Below the pieces are notes generated by a model. The model was given only the letters and a program-made list of their open reading frames with translations, had not been told where the DNA came from and did no database searches. Position numbers and translations under genes: made by a program. From Annulohypoxylon bovei var. microspora (taxonomy: Eukaryota; Ascomycota; Sordariomycetes; Xylariales; Hypoxylaceae), in the NCBI GenBank assembly GCA_022836615.1, contig MU405401.1:1-57629 (forward strand): a stretch of DNA of 57,629 nt, given 5' to 3'. Shown here piece by piece: positions 46,701 to 57,629 of the stretch. Within the stretch, counting starts at the first letter, position 1; each line of letters starts with the position of its first letter.

Positions 46701-48904
46701 GGATAAGCTGTACCTCTCAACATCGCAGTTTTCCGCCTGGATCACAAAGACGACGCAAACCACAGGAAGGGCAGTTAAGCTCCGAGTCTTGCGTCGGGAA
46801 TATACAGGCGCCATTCTAGGGTTTCCCTCCATCTCCGTACCTATTCTATCGGGACACGATCTGTCTAGTCTAGTGAGGTAATCTGCAATAACCTGTCACT
46901 CTGCAATAGCTTGTCACCCGGCATTTTCTCAAAATTGTCAAGTTTTGATCTTGGCACACACACGTCCCAGTCGATCGGGTCTCTTCGAGTCTATATGAGC
47001 TGACATTTGTGATCTGTCAGCTACAATTTTATAGGAAACTCGACACTGGCCAATCACTACCAGTTATCGTTGAGACTCTCTATTAAGCTGCATACACTAA
47101 AGCAGGTTCACAATAGCTCAGGGTCTACTGCTTCATCAGGAATTAATGTCGTTATCGCTGGGATCTAGCCCACAGAATCTGGTTAGGAGGATTTGCATCG
47201 CTGCATGAACTGTCGGAATTGCTTATTCGGATCGATCCATCTAGTTAGCGAAAGTTAGCATATTATCCTCTACAGAGTGCGTCATCCTCTTTCCGGAGGC
47301 CTACTATTCACAGCTCTCTCGATTTCTAGATCCTCATCACCCCCTCTCAACACTGCGGATCTAGTCCGCCGTGCGTATTGCTACACGCTTCTTGGACACT
47401 ACGCTCCCATCGGTACCGTACCTGAACGCCTTGGTGAGGCATGGCGTTCTACATATTGCTCTAGTGGGTTGTATCTAGTTTATTTAAGTTAAAGGGCTTT
47501 ATTGTAAGCTAAATTGTCCCAATAGGATCTCATTTCCCCAGGATAGCCAAAGAAGCTGGCTGATTTGGTGGCTCGTATGAGAAGAGCGGCGCTAATTAGT
47601 GCTGAGATCATTTTCCTAAATGTGCTATGATGGATATAGCATCACGCTTGGAGGACAGTGGGCTTCCACATCTTCCTCGCGTCGCACGCCTCCGGGTTTT
47701 ATGTCTCGGCGCACGGCAGCCTGCTTCTTGAGGGCCAATGAGTCTCGAATAGAAGCGATGGGTCCCGGCCGCTGAACTCCTTTACGGTTGCGTCCGAGGG
47801 GTTCAGATCCGAGAGATCCCTAGTTCTGACGTGCCCCTGTCCGGCTGCGTTCGCCGCCTATGCATCATCCCGTGACAGTTCTGCCGAGATACTCTAGCCT
47901 TGGTGTCGACTTTGATCTCGGATGCCCCTCCCTTAGCCTCGAGATCGGCTCATTGTTGAGCCTTTATCGACAGGTATGTCTAGTGGCTTATTGCATATAC
48001 TTGTCAAGATCGAACTTGCTAGACCCCAGATTCTACTCGGATCTCGTAAAGGGGCAATTCTCCGTGAAGTCCATCTCAGAAAACCACGCATCAGCCTCTG
48101 TGCAACATCCCTCGAATCGAGCGAGTGAGAATACAGCGCTTGTGGAAATTCCTCCGAATAGGGTTATTTTTTTTGCACTTCACAACAGGAACATGTGGAG
48201 GTCAATCTCCGAAACTTGAAGTCGTCACAACAGTACGCAAGCACGGCAGTTTCTATTACACGACATGACTCGACATGACTCGACTGGATCTTCTGAATCT
48301 AGTGCTACGGCCGGTGAGGACCAGTCTCAGTAATAAACACACGTCTACCTCCAGGGGAGCACAAATTCATAAGGAAGATCCCCAAGCCCCCTACTTACCT
48401 GGGTAACTATATACGCCATGGCTGCGCATGGCACTTCGGTATCGCCTCTAGCTTATATTAAGCCTCCCTATTTTTTGGTTCCACGCTCGCGTATTGGATA
48501 ATGCTGCAACGCCGTTGTGCGAATCCTACTGTTGGCGGAGAGCTATGATGCATTTGTGATTACACGACATTCTCCAACAGGTATGACTGGTTGCCGACCT
48601 GCAAAGTGAGGAAGTAGCTTTTGATTTCGTAATCGCGTGTAGTCATCAGTTCATAACTTAGGGATATTTATGTACAAGTAGATCTTTTGTATTGCTTCAA
48701 TTAAATGAGCCCACAAAGTCATACCATGCGAAATGATAGACACCAAGCTAAACATGTAAACTTGATAAAGTAGAATGAGTTAGTACGAGCTCGTCCACTT
48801 AGTACATACGTAGGTAGATATGTATCTTTCATCATAGCCTCGAGTGGGTCGCCATTTTATAGTCACGATTCGTTCTAACTGTAGCTCGTCAGTATTATGA
48901 TACA
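43797..48904. other. 5-kb stretch without a convincing gene
   Basis: It holds the 5' region of the 655-aa gene, then repeated short words (ATTCGTAGACAAG, ATTCGTGAATG, AATTCGAGGG) near 43960-44220, TACCTACCTAGGTCCTAGG at 45678-45696, a purine-rich ACACGAT-type stretch at 45700-45760 and CT-rich tracts near 46480-46555. Frames at 47277-47492 and 47860-48219 look like fragments only. No tRNA, 5S rRNA or snRNA signature was found. It may contain non-coding transcripts or decayed genes. Confidence 0.4.
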
Positions 48905-50269
48905 TCACAAGTAGGTAATTACAGTTACGTACCTTTGTTTCTCGGTTGCCTCGCCGATCAAGTTCAAAAACGCGGTATAGACCTCATCCGTCAGGTCGCT
49001 GGCCTGTAGACTCCTACCCTTCTTCTCAAAAGCGAGGCGCGAGCATTCCTATAAGCATGGTTTAGCAGGTGTATCCCTCAATTCCAGTATTAAACCTTTT
49101 CACCCCCCAAGAATCAAGATAGCTTACCCTCGTAATAGCCGCACCCCCAAAAGCCGCCAGCCCCAGCGTCTCCGCCTCACCAAGCTTCCCGTCGTGGTCC
49201 CAGATGCCATCGAGGTACGCCCCGCGCCACGCCAGCATCGTCGCGATGCTACCAGTCAGCGTATCGCCCTGGCCGCCGCTCCTCTTCAACCCGCCTTTTA
49301 CATCCACCGTCAGCGTCGTCTCGCCATTCGATATAAGATCTTTCCCGCCTTTCTGCACGATCGTGACGCCGCCCAGCGCGCGCGACAGAGCCTCGACCTG
49401 ATGCAGCGAGTCCGCGCTATTACTACTACCTTCGGCGTCGGCGTTCTTGAGGCCCTTCCGCAGGCGGGCGAACTCGACGACGTTGGGGGTGAGCACGAGC
49501 TGCTGCCAGCCGTGGACGAGCTCGGGCGCCTGGGTCACGAGGGCCAGCGCGTCGGCGTCCAGGACCACGGGCATGCCGCGCTCGCGCGCCGCGGCCAGCA
49601 CCCGCATGCACGTCTCCTGCATGAGCGGGTCGCGGCCGAGGCCCGGGCCCACGACGAGCACGTGTAGGCGCGGCAGCAGGTCGATGATCTTGCCCGATAT
49701 CTGCGCGGGGTCCGAGTCGGCGGCGTGCGAGGAGGAGGAGGAGTGGTGGGGGCCGGGCGACTGCCGCATCAGCGGGTGCACCATCAGGTTCGGGCTGTAC
49801 GTCTTGATGACGGCGGCGGCGGCGGGCGTGCATATGACGTGGGACTGTAGACCGAGAGGAGTTCCTGTTAGCCTTGCTATTGCCTTATACCTCATAGGCC
49901 ATAGCTCGATGATTCATATAGGAGGGAGCGGAAAGCTCGGGACACTAGATGTTGGCATAGGCAACGCACCATATCACAGCCCAGCCGCGCACTCGCCATA
50001 GCAGAGAAGTACGGAGCGCCCGTATAGTCCTCGCTACCCCCGATGACAGCCACGCGGCCTAATTGACCTAGTATATCGCATTGGCTTAGCTTCTTGTCCT
50101 TCCCTCAAGGCTCCGGCTCCGACTCCGACTCCTACCTTCCCACACATAGAGGTGTCGGGGAGGACACACCTTTATGAAATTTCTCCAGCATAGGCGGCAC
50201 GATTTGCCGCACCTTGCCTAGTATCTCCCTCGTGGCTGGCGACATGCTGTCGGCGGCGTCGGAGCTCAT
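48905..50269 (-). CDS. NAXD: ATP-dependent (S)-NAD(P)H-hydrate dehydratase
   Basis: A repair enzyme that uses ATP to convert hydrated NADH or NADPH back to the active coenzyme (YjeF C-terminal, carbohydrate-kinase-like). Exons (minus) are 50269-50170, 50067-49970, 49844-49128 and 49048-48905, with introns of 102, 125 and 79 bp; the phase is consistent and gives 352 aa. Joins recreate FHKGQLGRVAVIGGSEDYTG and GCDMSHVICTPAA. Motifs are GGSEDYTGAPYFSAMASARL (about 42-61), GPGLGRD (about 132), LTPN (about 184) and the catalytic-type GGQGDTLTG (about 256-264), with Asp in place. A Ser/His-rich insert (HHSSSSSHAADSD) lies around residue 100. The last exon could be extended by a further GTACGT donor near 48931. 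The frame stays open upstream of the ATG to a TTG at 50377. Confidence 0.93.
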
Positions 50270-50893
50270 GTCTCCCTTCCCGCGTAAGAAAAAGCTCGAA
50301 GGTTTGAATCGTGCGAGATCCCGGTCGGACCGCGGGGTAACGGAAACGGACGATGAAGTGGGCTGGAGCTGTAACAATTAACGCTCGTTTGGTAGGAATT
50401 ATCAAAAACAGTAAGAGACTAAAGATGTTTATCTACTAGGTACCTAAGTGGGTAGAATAGTAAAAATGAGAAATTGAGAGGTTAGATTCTAAGTTTGTAG
50501 CTTATTTGTATGCGGGTTGGGGAATTGTATGTTGTGGTATGATCAAACTACAACGTTTGATATATTGAATATGATGTCACCCACAGGCACTCATCCAATA
50601 ATTTAACTTACTGGAGCTTCATATCTTAGTCCTATCTCGGGGTAGGATTACGGCATGCAAAAAGACGCTACAACAAATCCGCTGCACAATATGGACAAAA
50701 AGAATCGAGTGCTCTTGAGTTTTTGGCTCTATTTTACAAGGGTCGGAATTGGAGTGCTTCCATCTCGAACCCGTCGTTCTCCTCACTAATCAGCACCCTA
50801 TCGCGATGTACCTCTCTAAACGAAATATGAACCACCATCATAGGCCCTTAAGGTATAGACAGCCCCCCCGTTTGATGCCTTTTTATGATGCGT
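50270..50893. other. Intergenic between NAXD and ATP1
   Basis: It contains TAGGTACCTAAGTGGG at 50438 and the presumed NAXD promoter. No gene is seen. Confidence 0.45.
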
Positions 50894-53376
50894 TTAAGAG
50901 ATGAAGCTCTTGGTGAAGTTGGAGACAACATCCCGTAATCTTTGCTCCAGGTCCTTGCTGAGCGCACCCTCCTTGTCGATGGTAGCGAGCAGGTCAGACT
51001 CGTTCGTCTTCAAGTGAGCTAGGAAGTCAGACTCCCACTGTAGAACCTTGTTGACGGGCACTTGGTCGAGGTAACCGTTGACACCGGCAAAGATTAGGGG
51101 AACCATCTCGTTGACGGCCATAGGAGAGTATTGCTTCTGCTTGAGAAGCTCGGTCAACTATAGATAGCTTAGTTAGCCCATGTTCACAATCAATCAAATA
51201 AGTCACTACTTACACGTTCACCACGGTTGAGGGTCTGCTTGGTAGCGGCATCCAAGTCGGAACCGAACTGGGCGAAAGCGGCAACTTCACGGTACTGGGC
51301 CAAGAAGAGCTTGAGCGAACCAGCGACTTGCTTCATGGCCTTAAGCTGGGCAGCGGAACCGACACGAGACACGGAAAGACCGACGTTGATGGCAGGCCGG
51401 ATACCCTTGTAGAACAATTCAGCCTCCAAGAAGATCTGGCCATCAGTGATGGAAATGACGTTGGTAGGGATGTAAGCGGACACATCACCACCCTGGGTCT
51501 CAATGATGGGCAGGGCAGTCATGGAACCACCACCGTGCTTGTCGCTCATCTTGGCAGCACGCTCCAACAGACGGGAGTGGAGGTAGAAAACGTCACCGGG
51601 GTAAGCCTCACGTCCAGGGGGACGACGCAGAAGGAGGGACATTTGACGGTAAGCGACGGCCTGCTTGGACAAATCGTCGTAGATGACAAGGGAGTGTCGG
51701 CCATTGAGGAGGAACCAATCACCAATTGCAGCACCTTAATAAAATAGTTAGTATATCAAATACAAAATAATTAGTGTAGTGAATATATGCGAGGTGATCA
51801 TGTGAAGCAAAATGACAAAGGTCCGGTCCGGTTCGGTCCAGCATGGTGTCCAGAAAAGAAAGCAGGCCCCGGATATGATATCAAGTGGATGCAGACATGA
51901 GGATGAAGCAGGAAGGAAGGTCAAGTCAAGGCAAGGCAAGAACGATAAAGGACAGGGGAAAGGGGGGGGAGACTGACCAGTGAATGGAGCAATGTACTGC
52001 AGAGGAGCAGCCTCGGAAGCAGTAGCAGCTACAATAATGGTGTACTTCATGGCGTCGTTCTCTTCAAGAGTCTTGACGAGCTGGGCAACGGTAGATCGCT
52101 TCTGACCAACGGCAACGTAGACACAGTAAAGCTTCTTGGTCTCATCGGAGCTGTTGTTCCATCGCTTCTGGTTAAGTATGGTATCAAGAGCGACGGCAGT
52201 CTTTCCAGTCTGACGATCACCAATGATCAACTCACGCTGACCACGACCGATAGGAACCATAGCATCGACGGACTTGAGACCGGTCTGCACGGGCTGGTTG
52301 ACGGATTGTCGGGGCAAGATACCAGGAGCCTTGAGCTGAGCTCGGCGCCTCTCTTTGGTGTTGATGGGGCCCTTGCCGTCAATGGGGTTACCAAGAGCGT
52401 CGACAACACGACCAAGCATTTCAGGGCCGACAGGAACATCGACCTAATAGCAGTTAGTGGCGCCAATCAATTTAAGCTTGGTTATTAAGTTGTTAGAATA
52501 AACTCACAATTTCTCCAGTACGCTTAACGGTTTCACCCTCCTTGACCAAACGATCAGAACCGAAAAGTACAACACCGACTTGTCCAGCTTCCAAGTTCAT
52601 GCACATTCCCTTCACACCGGAAGCGAACCTGTGTAATGGTTAATTGTGCGCTTCACAACCCATGGATATTTGTGCACCTACTCAACAAGCTCTTCGGCCT
52701 GGACATTGGCCATACCGTGCACACGTGCGATACCATCACTATAGACCCCAAATTAGTAAATATGATCCAATTTCTCGGATACACAATGTATGAATGCGAT
52801 AGTTGTTGCGATGATAGAATTTTGGGGAATTGTTCGCAACAACAAATTATGTTGTAGGAATGGATCGCGGGATGTTGAAAAATATCGCTTTCTTGGCTCC
52901 ACACATACCCGACAGAAAGAACACGACCAGTCTCAGCTAAGCTGGATTCTTCTGATATACCACGGATTCTCTGCTCGAGGATAGAAGAGACCTCGGTGGG
53001 TGCGGCTTTCGCGTCGGCGTAGGATCGGGCCTGGACGTTGAAGACTGCGGGTGCGGCATTTCGTGCCTAGGAAAGAAAAAAACCCCAGTTAGCCGATAGT
53101 CCGAAATTGTCAACGGTAGGTGAGCAAGTAGCCGCAGCTCTACTACGGAAGCTCTACAAGCTCTGCAAGCTCCTAAATTCTTTTCAAAACAACATAAAAA
53201 GCTTCAATTGAGCTTTATAAATGCTGGGGAAATGCTTCGAGATCGATCGCACATCCTCGACGATGGAATTGGGATGAAACCGGGTCTACCAAGGTTAAAC
53301 GTACCGCAACGACTCTGCCCGATGCAGAAATTGCGCTCACGGCGCGCGTGGACTGTCTGAGGGCGTTGCGGAACAT
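50894..53376 (-). CDS. atp1: Mitochondrial F1-ATP synthase alpha subunit
   Basis: Alpha subunit of the F1 catalytic head of mitochondrial ATP synthase, in the matrix. Seven exons (minus): 53376-53305, 53066-52909, 52738-52682, 52628-52508, 52443-51978, 51734-51214 and 51157-50894. The sum is 1659 bp, 552 aa, about normal for fungi. The N-terminus (MFRNALRQSTRAVSAISASG) is a mitochondrial presequence. Landmarks are GDRQTGKT (Walker A, about 211-218), SLVIYDDLSKQ (about 306-316), the family signature PAINVGLSVSRVGSAAQ, and the C-terminal helical domain ending SNFTKSFIS. Exon 3 is only 57 bp and uses a GTAGGT donor. The two largest introns (238 and 243 bp) are exceptional for this window. No break is seen, so the gene should be functional. 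Confidence 0.97.
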
Positions 53377-54464
53377 TATTAGAGAGGGATATCTAATCCT
53401 CCAAGGTAAAAGGAAAAATCAATTGCAATCAGATTGCAATTGAGAGGAGAGGAGATTGAGGAGGAGGATTGGGTATTTTGATGTGGTTTGCAAAATGGAG
53501 ACTTTTTCGAGAGGAGTGGTGAGGCGCCCGGAAAACGAAGGGGAAGAAGGAAAAATGCGCACGGACCAACCAGGTAAGCTAACCCCGAAAGGTTCCGACA
53601 GTCAAATCCAATTGAGATGCGTGTGGTCAATGCTTTTCTCGTTCAACCTTAAACATGGCGGGCACAACTGCCACTATTTCTCTCACTCAATTCATTTCAT
53701 CATTCACACATTTATTTTCAACTCCACACTTCACCTTGGCATTGTCTGATACAACGCCAATCCAATTATGACATGGAATTATTCCCAGATCTCATTTGAT
53801 ATTCTTACATATAATTTGTCTACCTAAAAATTAGATTGTCATAGTAAATGTTAGTAAAGGCCCATCCAATGCTAGCCTTTCCTGGTATTGCAGGCATTGG
53901 CGATATTTAACTACCACCTGCAGTCTAGCCTAATGCTACTTAGTGACAATCTCTTGGATATGACTTGAGCCTCAATGAGTTAGAGAATATTCTAACGTCA
54001 GATATATATTACAATATCAATACAATCTAGGTATACTCTTACGATGAAATATGGTTGACACAGTCGATAGAAAAAGTCGGAATCTGCAAACTCTAGTCCG
54101 GTGAATATGGCTTGCTAAGTTACGGATATTGAAATCATGTAGACCCTCGAAGTTGAACTTGATAGTACGTGTGTTGATACACCAACTATATCCATTGTTC
54201 CTATCCCGCATGGGCCATGTTCGTCATAAGCAGCACACCATCTTCCTCGACGGCATCGATCACACCGTCTTTACACTTGTTGAGTTATGAGGGCGGCGCT
54301 TTCTTGCACTCTACCACACCCACTATAATGCCGAGAGTCAGCAATTGCTTAAGCAAACAGTACTTAGGAGTCTAAACATATCTCAAGAGTTGCGATGACC
54401 GAATGAAACCAGCCCGGAACTTTCGTCCCTGGAGAGGAATCAAACGAAAAAGGGGTGTTTGGTG
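53377..54464. other. Intergenic, upstream of ATP1
   Basis: It has the ATP1 promoter side (53377-53800) with a GA-rich tract at 53440-53540, then AT-richer sequence. Short frames here have no recognisable content. Confidence 0.4.
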
Positions 54465-55846
54465 TTACATACTAGTCGCGCCCTCCGCCTGGTGAATCTT
54501 GACCACGACCAAACCAGCTCGACTAGCAAGCCGTTCGAATTGCTGCGCAGATCGCTCTAAGGAAGCGCAAGTCATCATGAGGACATCCAAAGCCGCAACC
54601 CATCGATCAGGGGGGTTGGTCATTATCTGGTCGTTTATCAAGATTCTCGATCGAGGTTCGTCTTCCGGAAGCGAGTCGGCCAGTATCTTGAGTATATTGA
54701 CGCAGTCGTCATCGTCGTAGTCGTGTAGACAGCGCCTGATGAAGTAGATGAGTGCCCCTGTATGAAGTATCACCGTTAGTACATCAACACGTTCTGGTGA
54801 CAGATTCAGGAGTAGTTCTTGCCCTTAACCGGCTGCTCCTTGTGGAAATCCGCCACGACTTTCTGCACATCCTTCATAATGGCGTCGTCCGCGTGCGCTT
54901 CTCGGATACTAGGGATCATTTCTTCGAGATCCTCAACCGCACATCGACTAGGAGGAATGTCGGGAAACTTGACCAGGTTGGCTCGCAATGCGTGGCCGAA
55001 GCTACCACCCACGTCGATGATTAACGTTCTCCCCGGGTTCGTGGCAGCGTACTCTCCAACCCACGTGAAGTCATACGCGCCTGTGTATGGCCACAAGTAT
55101 TCCGTCATTCCTTGCATGGCCAGGCCGAACTGCTCGATATGCTCCGTTCCCTGCTGCGCGAGCACCCCCCAGGGGTCCAATTTCCCATCGGCCCCAGAAG
55201 CGAAAGTCATCGGCACGTTTGTCTTGCCTACTGGCAAGTTGGGTCCGTACTTGTCGAAGAAGCCGGGCAGCTTCGTAAATACGGTCTGGAAGTCGTCGTG
55301 CATCATGGCGAAACCAGATCCGTTCCTGTCGCCAGTCTTATACGTCGGCGATAATCGCGAGTGCCTAACGTGACCGGGCTCCGGCTGTAGGAGCATGTCG
55401 GTCGAGACGAGCATTTGACCCATCCGAGCTATGAGGTTAGCGAGTTACGAATAGGGAACAATAATGAGCTAACTTACAAACAAGAGCTTCTTCGGCACCG
55501 ATCGAAGCCGCGAGCTCCTGGTATGAGATGCCCCCTTCCAAGGGGATCTTGTCGAAAAATTTCCATTTCATAAACATCCGAAGACAGGCCCATTCACTTA
55601 GCTACACAAGTCATTATTATATCACTGCAACACAAAAATTGTTTACTGGAAGAGACATACGATGACAACTTGCTCAGCGGCTGCTTCCTCTGTATGTATG
55701 AGCTCATTCAACAGTGTTCTAGCAGTATTCGTTGCCTTTCGCCTGGCATGAAGGCCTCCATCTTTATCGACAATGCGCAACGCTTGGATTTGGTCAGAGA
55801 GCTCGTTACACAGAACCTCTAAGGTATCAAATTTCAGAGCTGCCAT
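54465..55846 (-). CDS. O-methyltransferase, family 2 (plant/fungal COMT type)
   Basis: An SAM-dependent O-methyltransferase of the kind common in fungal secondary metabolism (aromatic hydroxyl substrates). Exons (minus) are 55846-55661, 55601-55478, 55428-54823 and 54757-54465, in phase, 402 aa. The N-terminal dimerisation/winged-helix part includes FFDKIPLEGGISYQELAASI. The SAM loop is LIIDVGGSFGHAL (about 239-251), with Ser where Gly is common. RRCLHDYDDDD carries the general-base His. The C-terminus ends VVVKIHQAEGATSM. Introns 1 and 2 are 59 and 49 bp, GT-AG. Intron 3 (54758-54822) uses a GC donor (AAGG|GCAAGA); without it the frame stops at NYS, with it PVKGALIYF is restored. No polyketide or peptide synthase lies in the window, so its substrate is unknown. 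Confidence 0.9.
54758..54822 (-). other. Non-canonical GC-AG intron of the O-methyltransferase gene
   Basis: Donor GCAAGA after AAGG, branch TACTAACGG and acceptor CATACAG, 65 bp. No GT donor gives the correct phase, and the GC donor restores conserved residues. Confidence 0.8.
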
Positions 55847-56602
55847 TTTTGGGGGGGAATGATTGTAAGCCAACTACTTGAAATCGATGGACATCCTATA
55901 GGTACGAGTGAGTATAATTAACAGAGAGGGCTAGAAGAGATGAGGGGTTATATATATGTGTACTACCTGAGACATACAGAATATCATGAAGTTGTGGCGT
56001 ATCTAGGTGCCACCACATATGGTCCAGCGCAGAATACCATCCCGGAGTTTGATACGTAGCTACTTGGTTATCTTGACAACTTCTATCTACATTCTAGCGG
56101 ATCATTTGTTACACAAAATATTAGGGAGGTGGGTCACTCAGTTCATAAGATACAGAAACATCTAGAATGATCTTACCCTACCTATGAAGCATAATGGTAG
56201 TAGGTATGGCTCGTAATTGAAAAATCTGACTAGATTGGTGTATAACATCTAGAGTTCTTTCTCCCCCTTGGGCTTATTTTAGGAGTTGAAGACTCGTAGA
56301 ATCATTTCGTAGAAAATAAACTACTGACCGACTTGCTTTGTTGAGATGCAAGGGGCGACGAGGTGGTGGTAGATATAGAAGCAGACGCATTAGTCTGACT
56401 GGATCTTACGAATGAGCGAGCCCGTGGGTACCTGCTTAGGCGCTATTCCAATTGGGGGGGTTCCCTTCAGCCTCAACGGCATTCTGAACGTAGGCGGCGG
56501 ATACACCATCGGCTTCGGATCCGTCATCGGCCTGGTAAGCATCCCTCCACGCATGCCTACCTTCCTTCTAACCTGTAGTCTCGTGGATTATTTTTTCTAG
56601 TC
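55847..56602. other. Intergenic, with one doubtful short frame
   Basis: A plus-strand ATG at 56412 opens 41 Gly-rich hydrophobic codons (PIGGVPFSLNGILNVGGGY) followed by a GTAAGC...CTGTAG 44-bp intron-like segment (56535-56578). It could be the first exon of a small gene, but the continuation runs antisense into the next gene and stops early. I do not count it as a gene. Confidence 0.3.
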
Positions 56603-57319
56603 TTAATTGGGTGCAGAAGTTATACTTACGAGGGAGAGAAGCTCGTATGTCCTGGTCAGACTACGCTCCATCTTAAGGCGCTCGGCTTCCATCAATAACG
56701 CTATTGATCGATGCATATAGGCGAACCTAAGTACAAGGATATTGTGTCGTGTTGAGCTGAGGTCGGTTCGCAAGTATGGCTCACAACTTCCCCTCTTCTC
56801 GAACACTCTCATCTTCCAGGTTTCTATAAACTTTTCCCGTAGCCATAGGTCTCTACTTCGATCCGGCGGTTCAGGCCGCAACTTTGCCACGGTATAGTTA
56901 ACCTTGTATTCAAGTATTTCGATAATAGCTTCCTTTATTTCACCGTTTTGAATTTCGGCCAAGTCAATATATTGATCGAGGAGAAGTATTGAATCTTCAT
57001 TCTGTGTTCGGGTGTTTCTTTGCAGAATATTATCCGTCAATAAAATTTGAAGTCGTTGGAGATCGTTAAGCAGCTTGTAAGCGCGAATAACCATGCGTTC
57101 AATCGTGTCCACCCGCACCCTTTCCACCCGCATCCATATATCTCCCATATCGCTTTCTCTCTTCTTCCTCATCTCCCTGTTTCGCTCTTGTGTTGGTTGG
57201 CTAGCATGAAAGAGTCGTGCTTGGCTAAGTAAGCTGGGACTGTTCAACTTTTTAATCGAACGCATAGGGAAAATCCGAAAAGCACAGCCACAGCTATAGC
57301 AGCGCGATGAGGCAGACAT
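56603..57319 (-). CDS. Probable mitochondrial protein, unknown function
   Basis: A 238-aa frame from ATG 57319. The first 45 residues are Arg/Ser-rich with few acids and contain RLFHASQP, a typical mitochondrial presequence cleavage region. The rest is helical and charged (MRVERVRVDTIERMVIRAYK, LLDQYIDLAEIQNGEIKEAI, RFAYMHRSIALLMEAERLKM), with no membrane segment. A good donor (CTC|GTAAGTATAA) occurs 10 codons before the stop, so the true 3' end may be spliced to an exon left of 56603. I do not recognise a family. Confidence 0.65.
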   Translation of the reverse strand: MSASSRCYSCGCAFRIFPMRSIKKLNSPSLLSQARLFHASQPTQERNREMRKKRESDMGDIWMRVERVRVDTIERMVIRAYKLLNDLQRLQILLTDNILQRNTRTQNEDSILLLDQYIDLAEIQNGEIKEAIIEILEYKVNYTVAKLRPEPPDRSRDLWLREKFIETWKMRVFEKRGSCEPYLRTDLSSTRHNILVLRFAYMHRSIALLMEAERLKMERSLTRTYELLSLVSITSAPN

Positions 57320-57629
57320 GACGCCGTATCATGAGGTTTTTCTAATTGATGTTAACATCGAAGGATGAGGCTGGTTACTCGGTAAGTAAGATAGAAAGAC
57401 GTTTAATTCTGGTCCTTTTTTTTTATTTCTCTAGGGAAGTTAATGGTACAACCTTGAAATCCCCATTAAATTAAATAGTGGGTCTGATAAGGAGTTGATA
57501 AGGGAATACTATGCCCCGAATTTATGAGGGGTTGTTGTATCGGGGTCAAATAAAATTAAATACCCAAGAAAATACCCAGGTAAATACATCGGTAAATACA
57601 AAGAAATTAATTCATTTCCTATTTGAGTA
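57320..57629. other. AT-rich end of window with AAATAC repeats
   Basis: Between 57556 and 57605 the word AAATAC or AAATACCC recurs about four times at 12-16 base spacing. It could be the edge of another repeat element; the window ends before this can be judged. Confidence 0.35.

Noticed and set aside
49194..50001. Plus-strand frames opposite NAXD
   Set aside because: They are antisense shadows of a GC-rich exon and introns; the minus strand carries the YjeF motifs.
50270..50377. Mitochondrial leader of NAXD using a TTG start at 50377
   Set aside because: The frame is open but has several Asp residues and no ATG, so a functional leader is not supported.
56412..56600. Small plus-strand gene starting at ATG 56412
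   Set aside because: The possible splice leads into antisense of the next gene with an early stop; kept only as a note in the intergenic entry.
19432..57629. tRNA, 5S rRNA or snRNA genes
   Set aside because: I looked by eye for T-loop words such as GGTTCGAATCC and for 5S-like sequence and found none; a covariance-model scan would be decisive.

Overview
This window looks like a filamentous ascomycete chromosome (Pezizomycotina, probably Sordariomycetes; a Xylariales-type genome is possible but unproven). The evidence is introns of 44-125 bp with GTANGT-type donors and CTAAC/CTAAT branch sites, fungal-only gene families (HET, SLATT_fungal, ankyrin/CorA-like), a GPD1 with the long linker I expect in filamentous fungi, and about 19 kb of repeats that look mutated by repeat-induced point mutation (RIP). 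Exon joins were read by eye and checked for phase.

Region 1 (1-19,430) is a gene-free, very AT-rich RIP island. TpA is abundant, CpA/TpG is nearly gone, and CpG often survives. It holds a wrecked Ty3/gypsy pol on the minus strand (1-3267); two copies of one 5-kb LTR retrotransposon in opposite orientation (3268-8272 minus, 11121-16192 plus), all four LTRs exactly 216 bp; between them a small non-coding LTR element (8993-10686, 200-bp LTRs, AAATT target duplication); a GC pocket with a long hairpin (17052-17099); and a 28-bp satellite of 74 units with no net indel (17366-19431). The satellite's last unit is almost unmutated, so the array records the RIP boundary.

Region 2 (19,431-39,000) looks accessory. 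It has a broken HET pseudogene, a secreted protein, GPD1, a membrane-anchored gamma-glutamylcyclotransferase-like protein, a ten-exon ankyrin/CorA-like two-TM protein (about 1431 aa), a signal-peptide membrane protein and a SLATT-domain protein. HET, ankyrin/CorA-like and SLATT proteins are associated with fungal allorecognition and conflict systems, so the cluster is suggestive.

Region 3 (39,000-57,629) is mostly core-like. It has two lineage-specific unknowns (39934-41155 plus, 41829-43796 minus), a 5-kb stretch without a convincing gene (43,797-48,904), then minus-strand NAD(P)H-hydrate dehydratase (4 exons), mitochondrial ATP synthase alpha (7 exons), an O-methyltransferase (4 exons, one GC-AG intron) and a probable mitochondrial protein of unknown function.

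GPD1, NAXD and ATP1 are housekeeping metabolism (glycerol/redox, NAD(P)H repair, respiration). The strongest novelty candidates are the satellite that records its own RIP history, the four-LTR RIP set, and the HET/ankyrin-CorA/SLATT neighbourhood.
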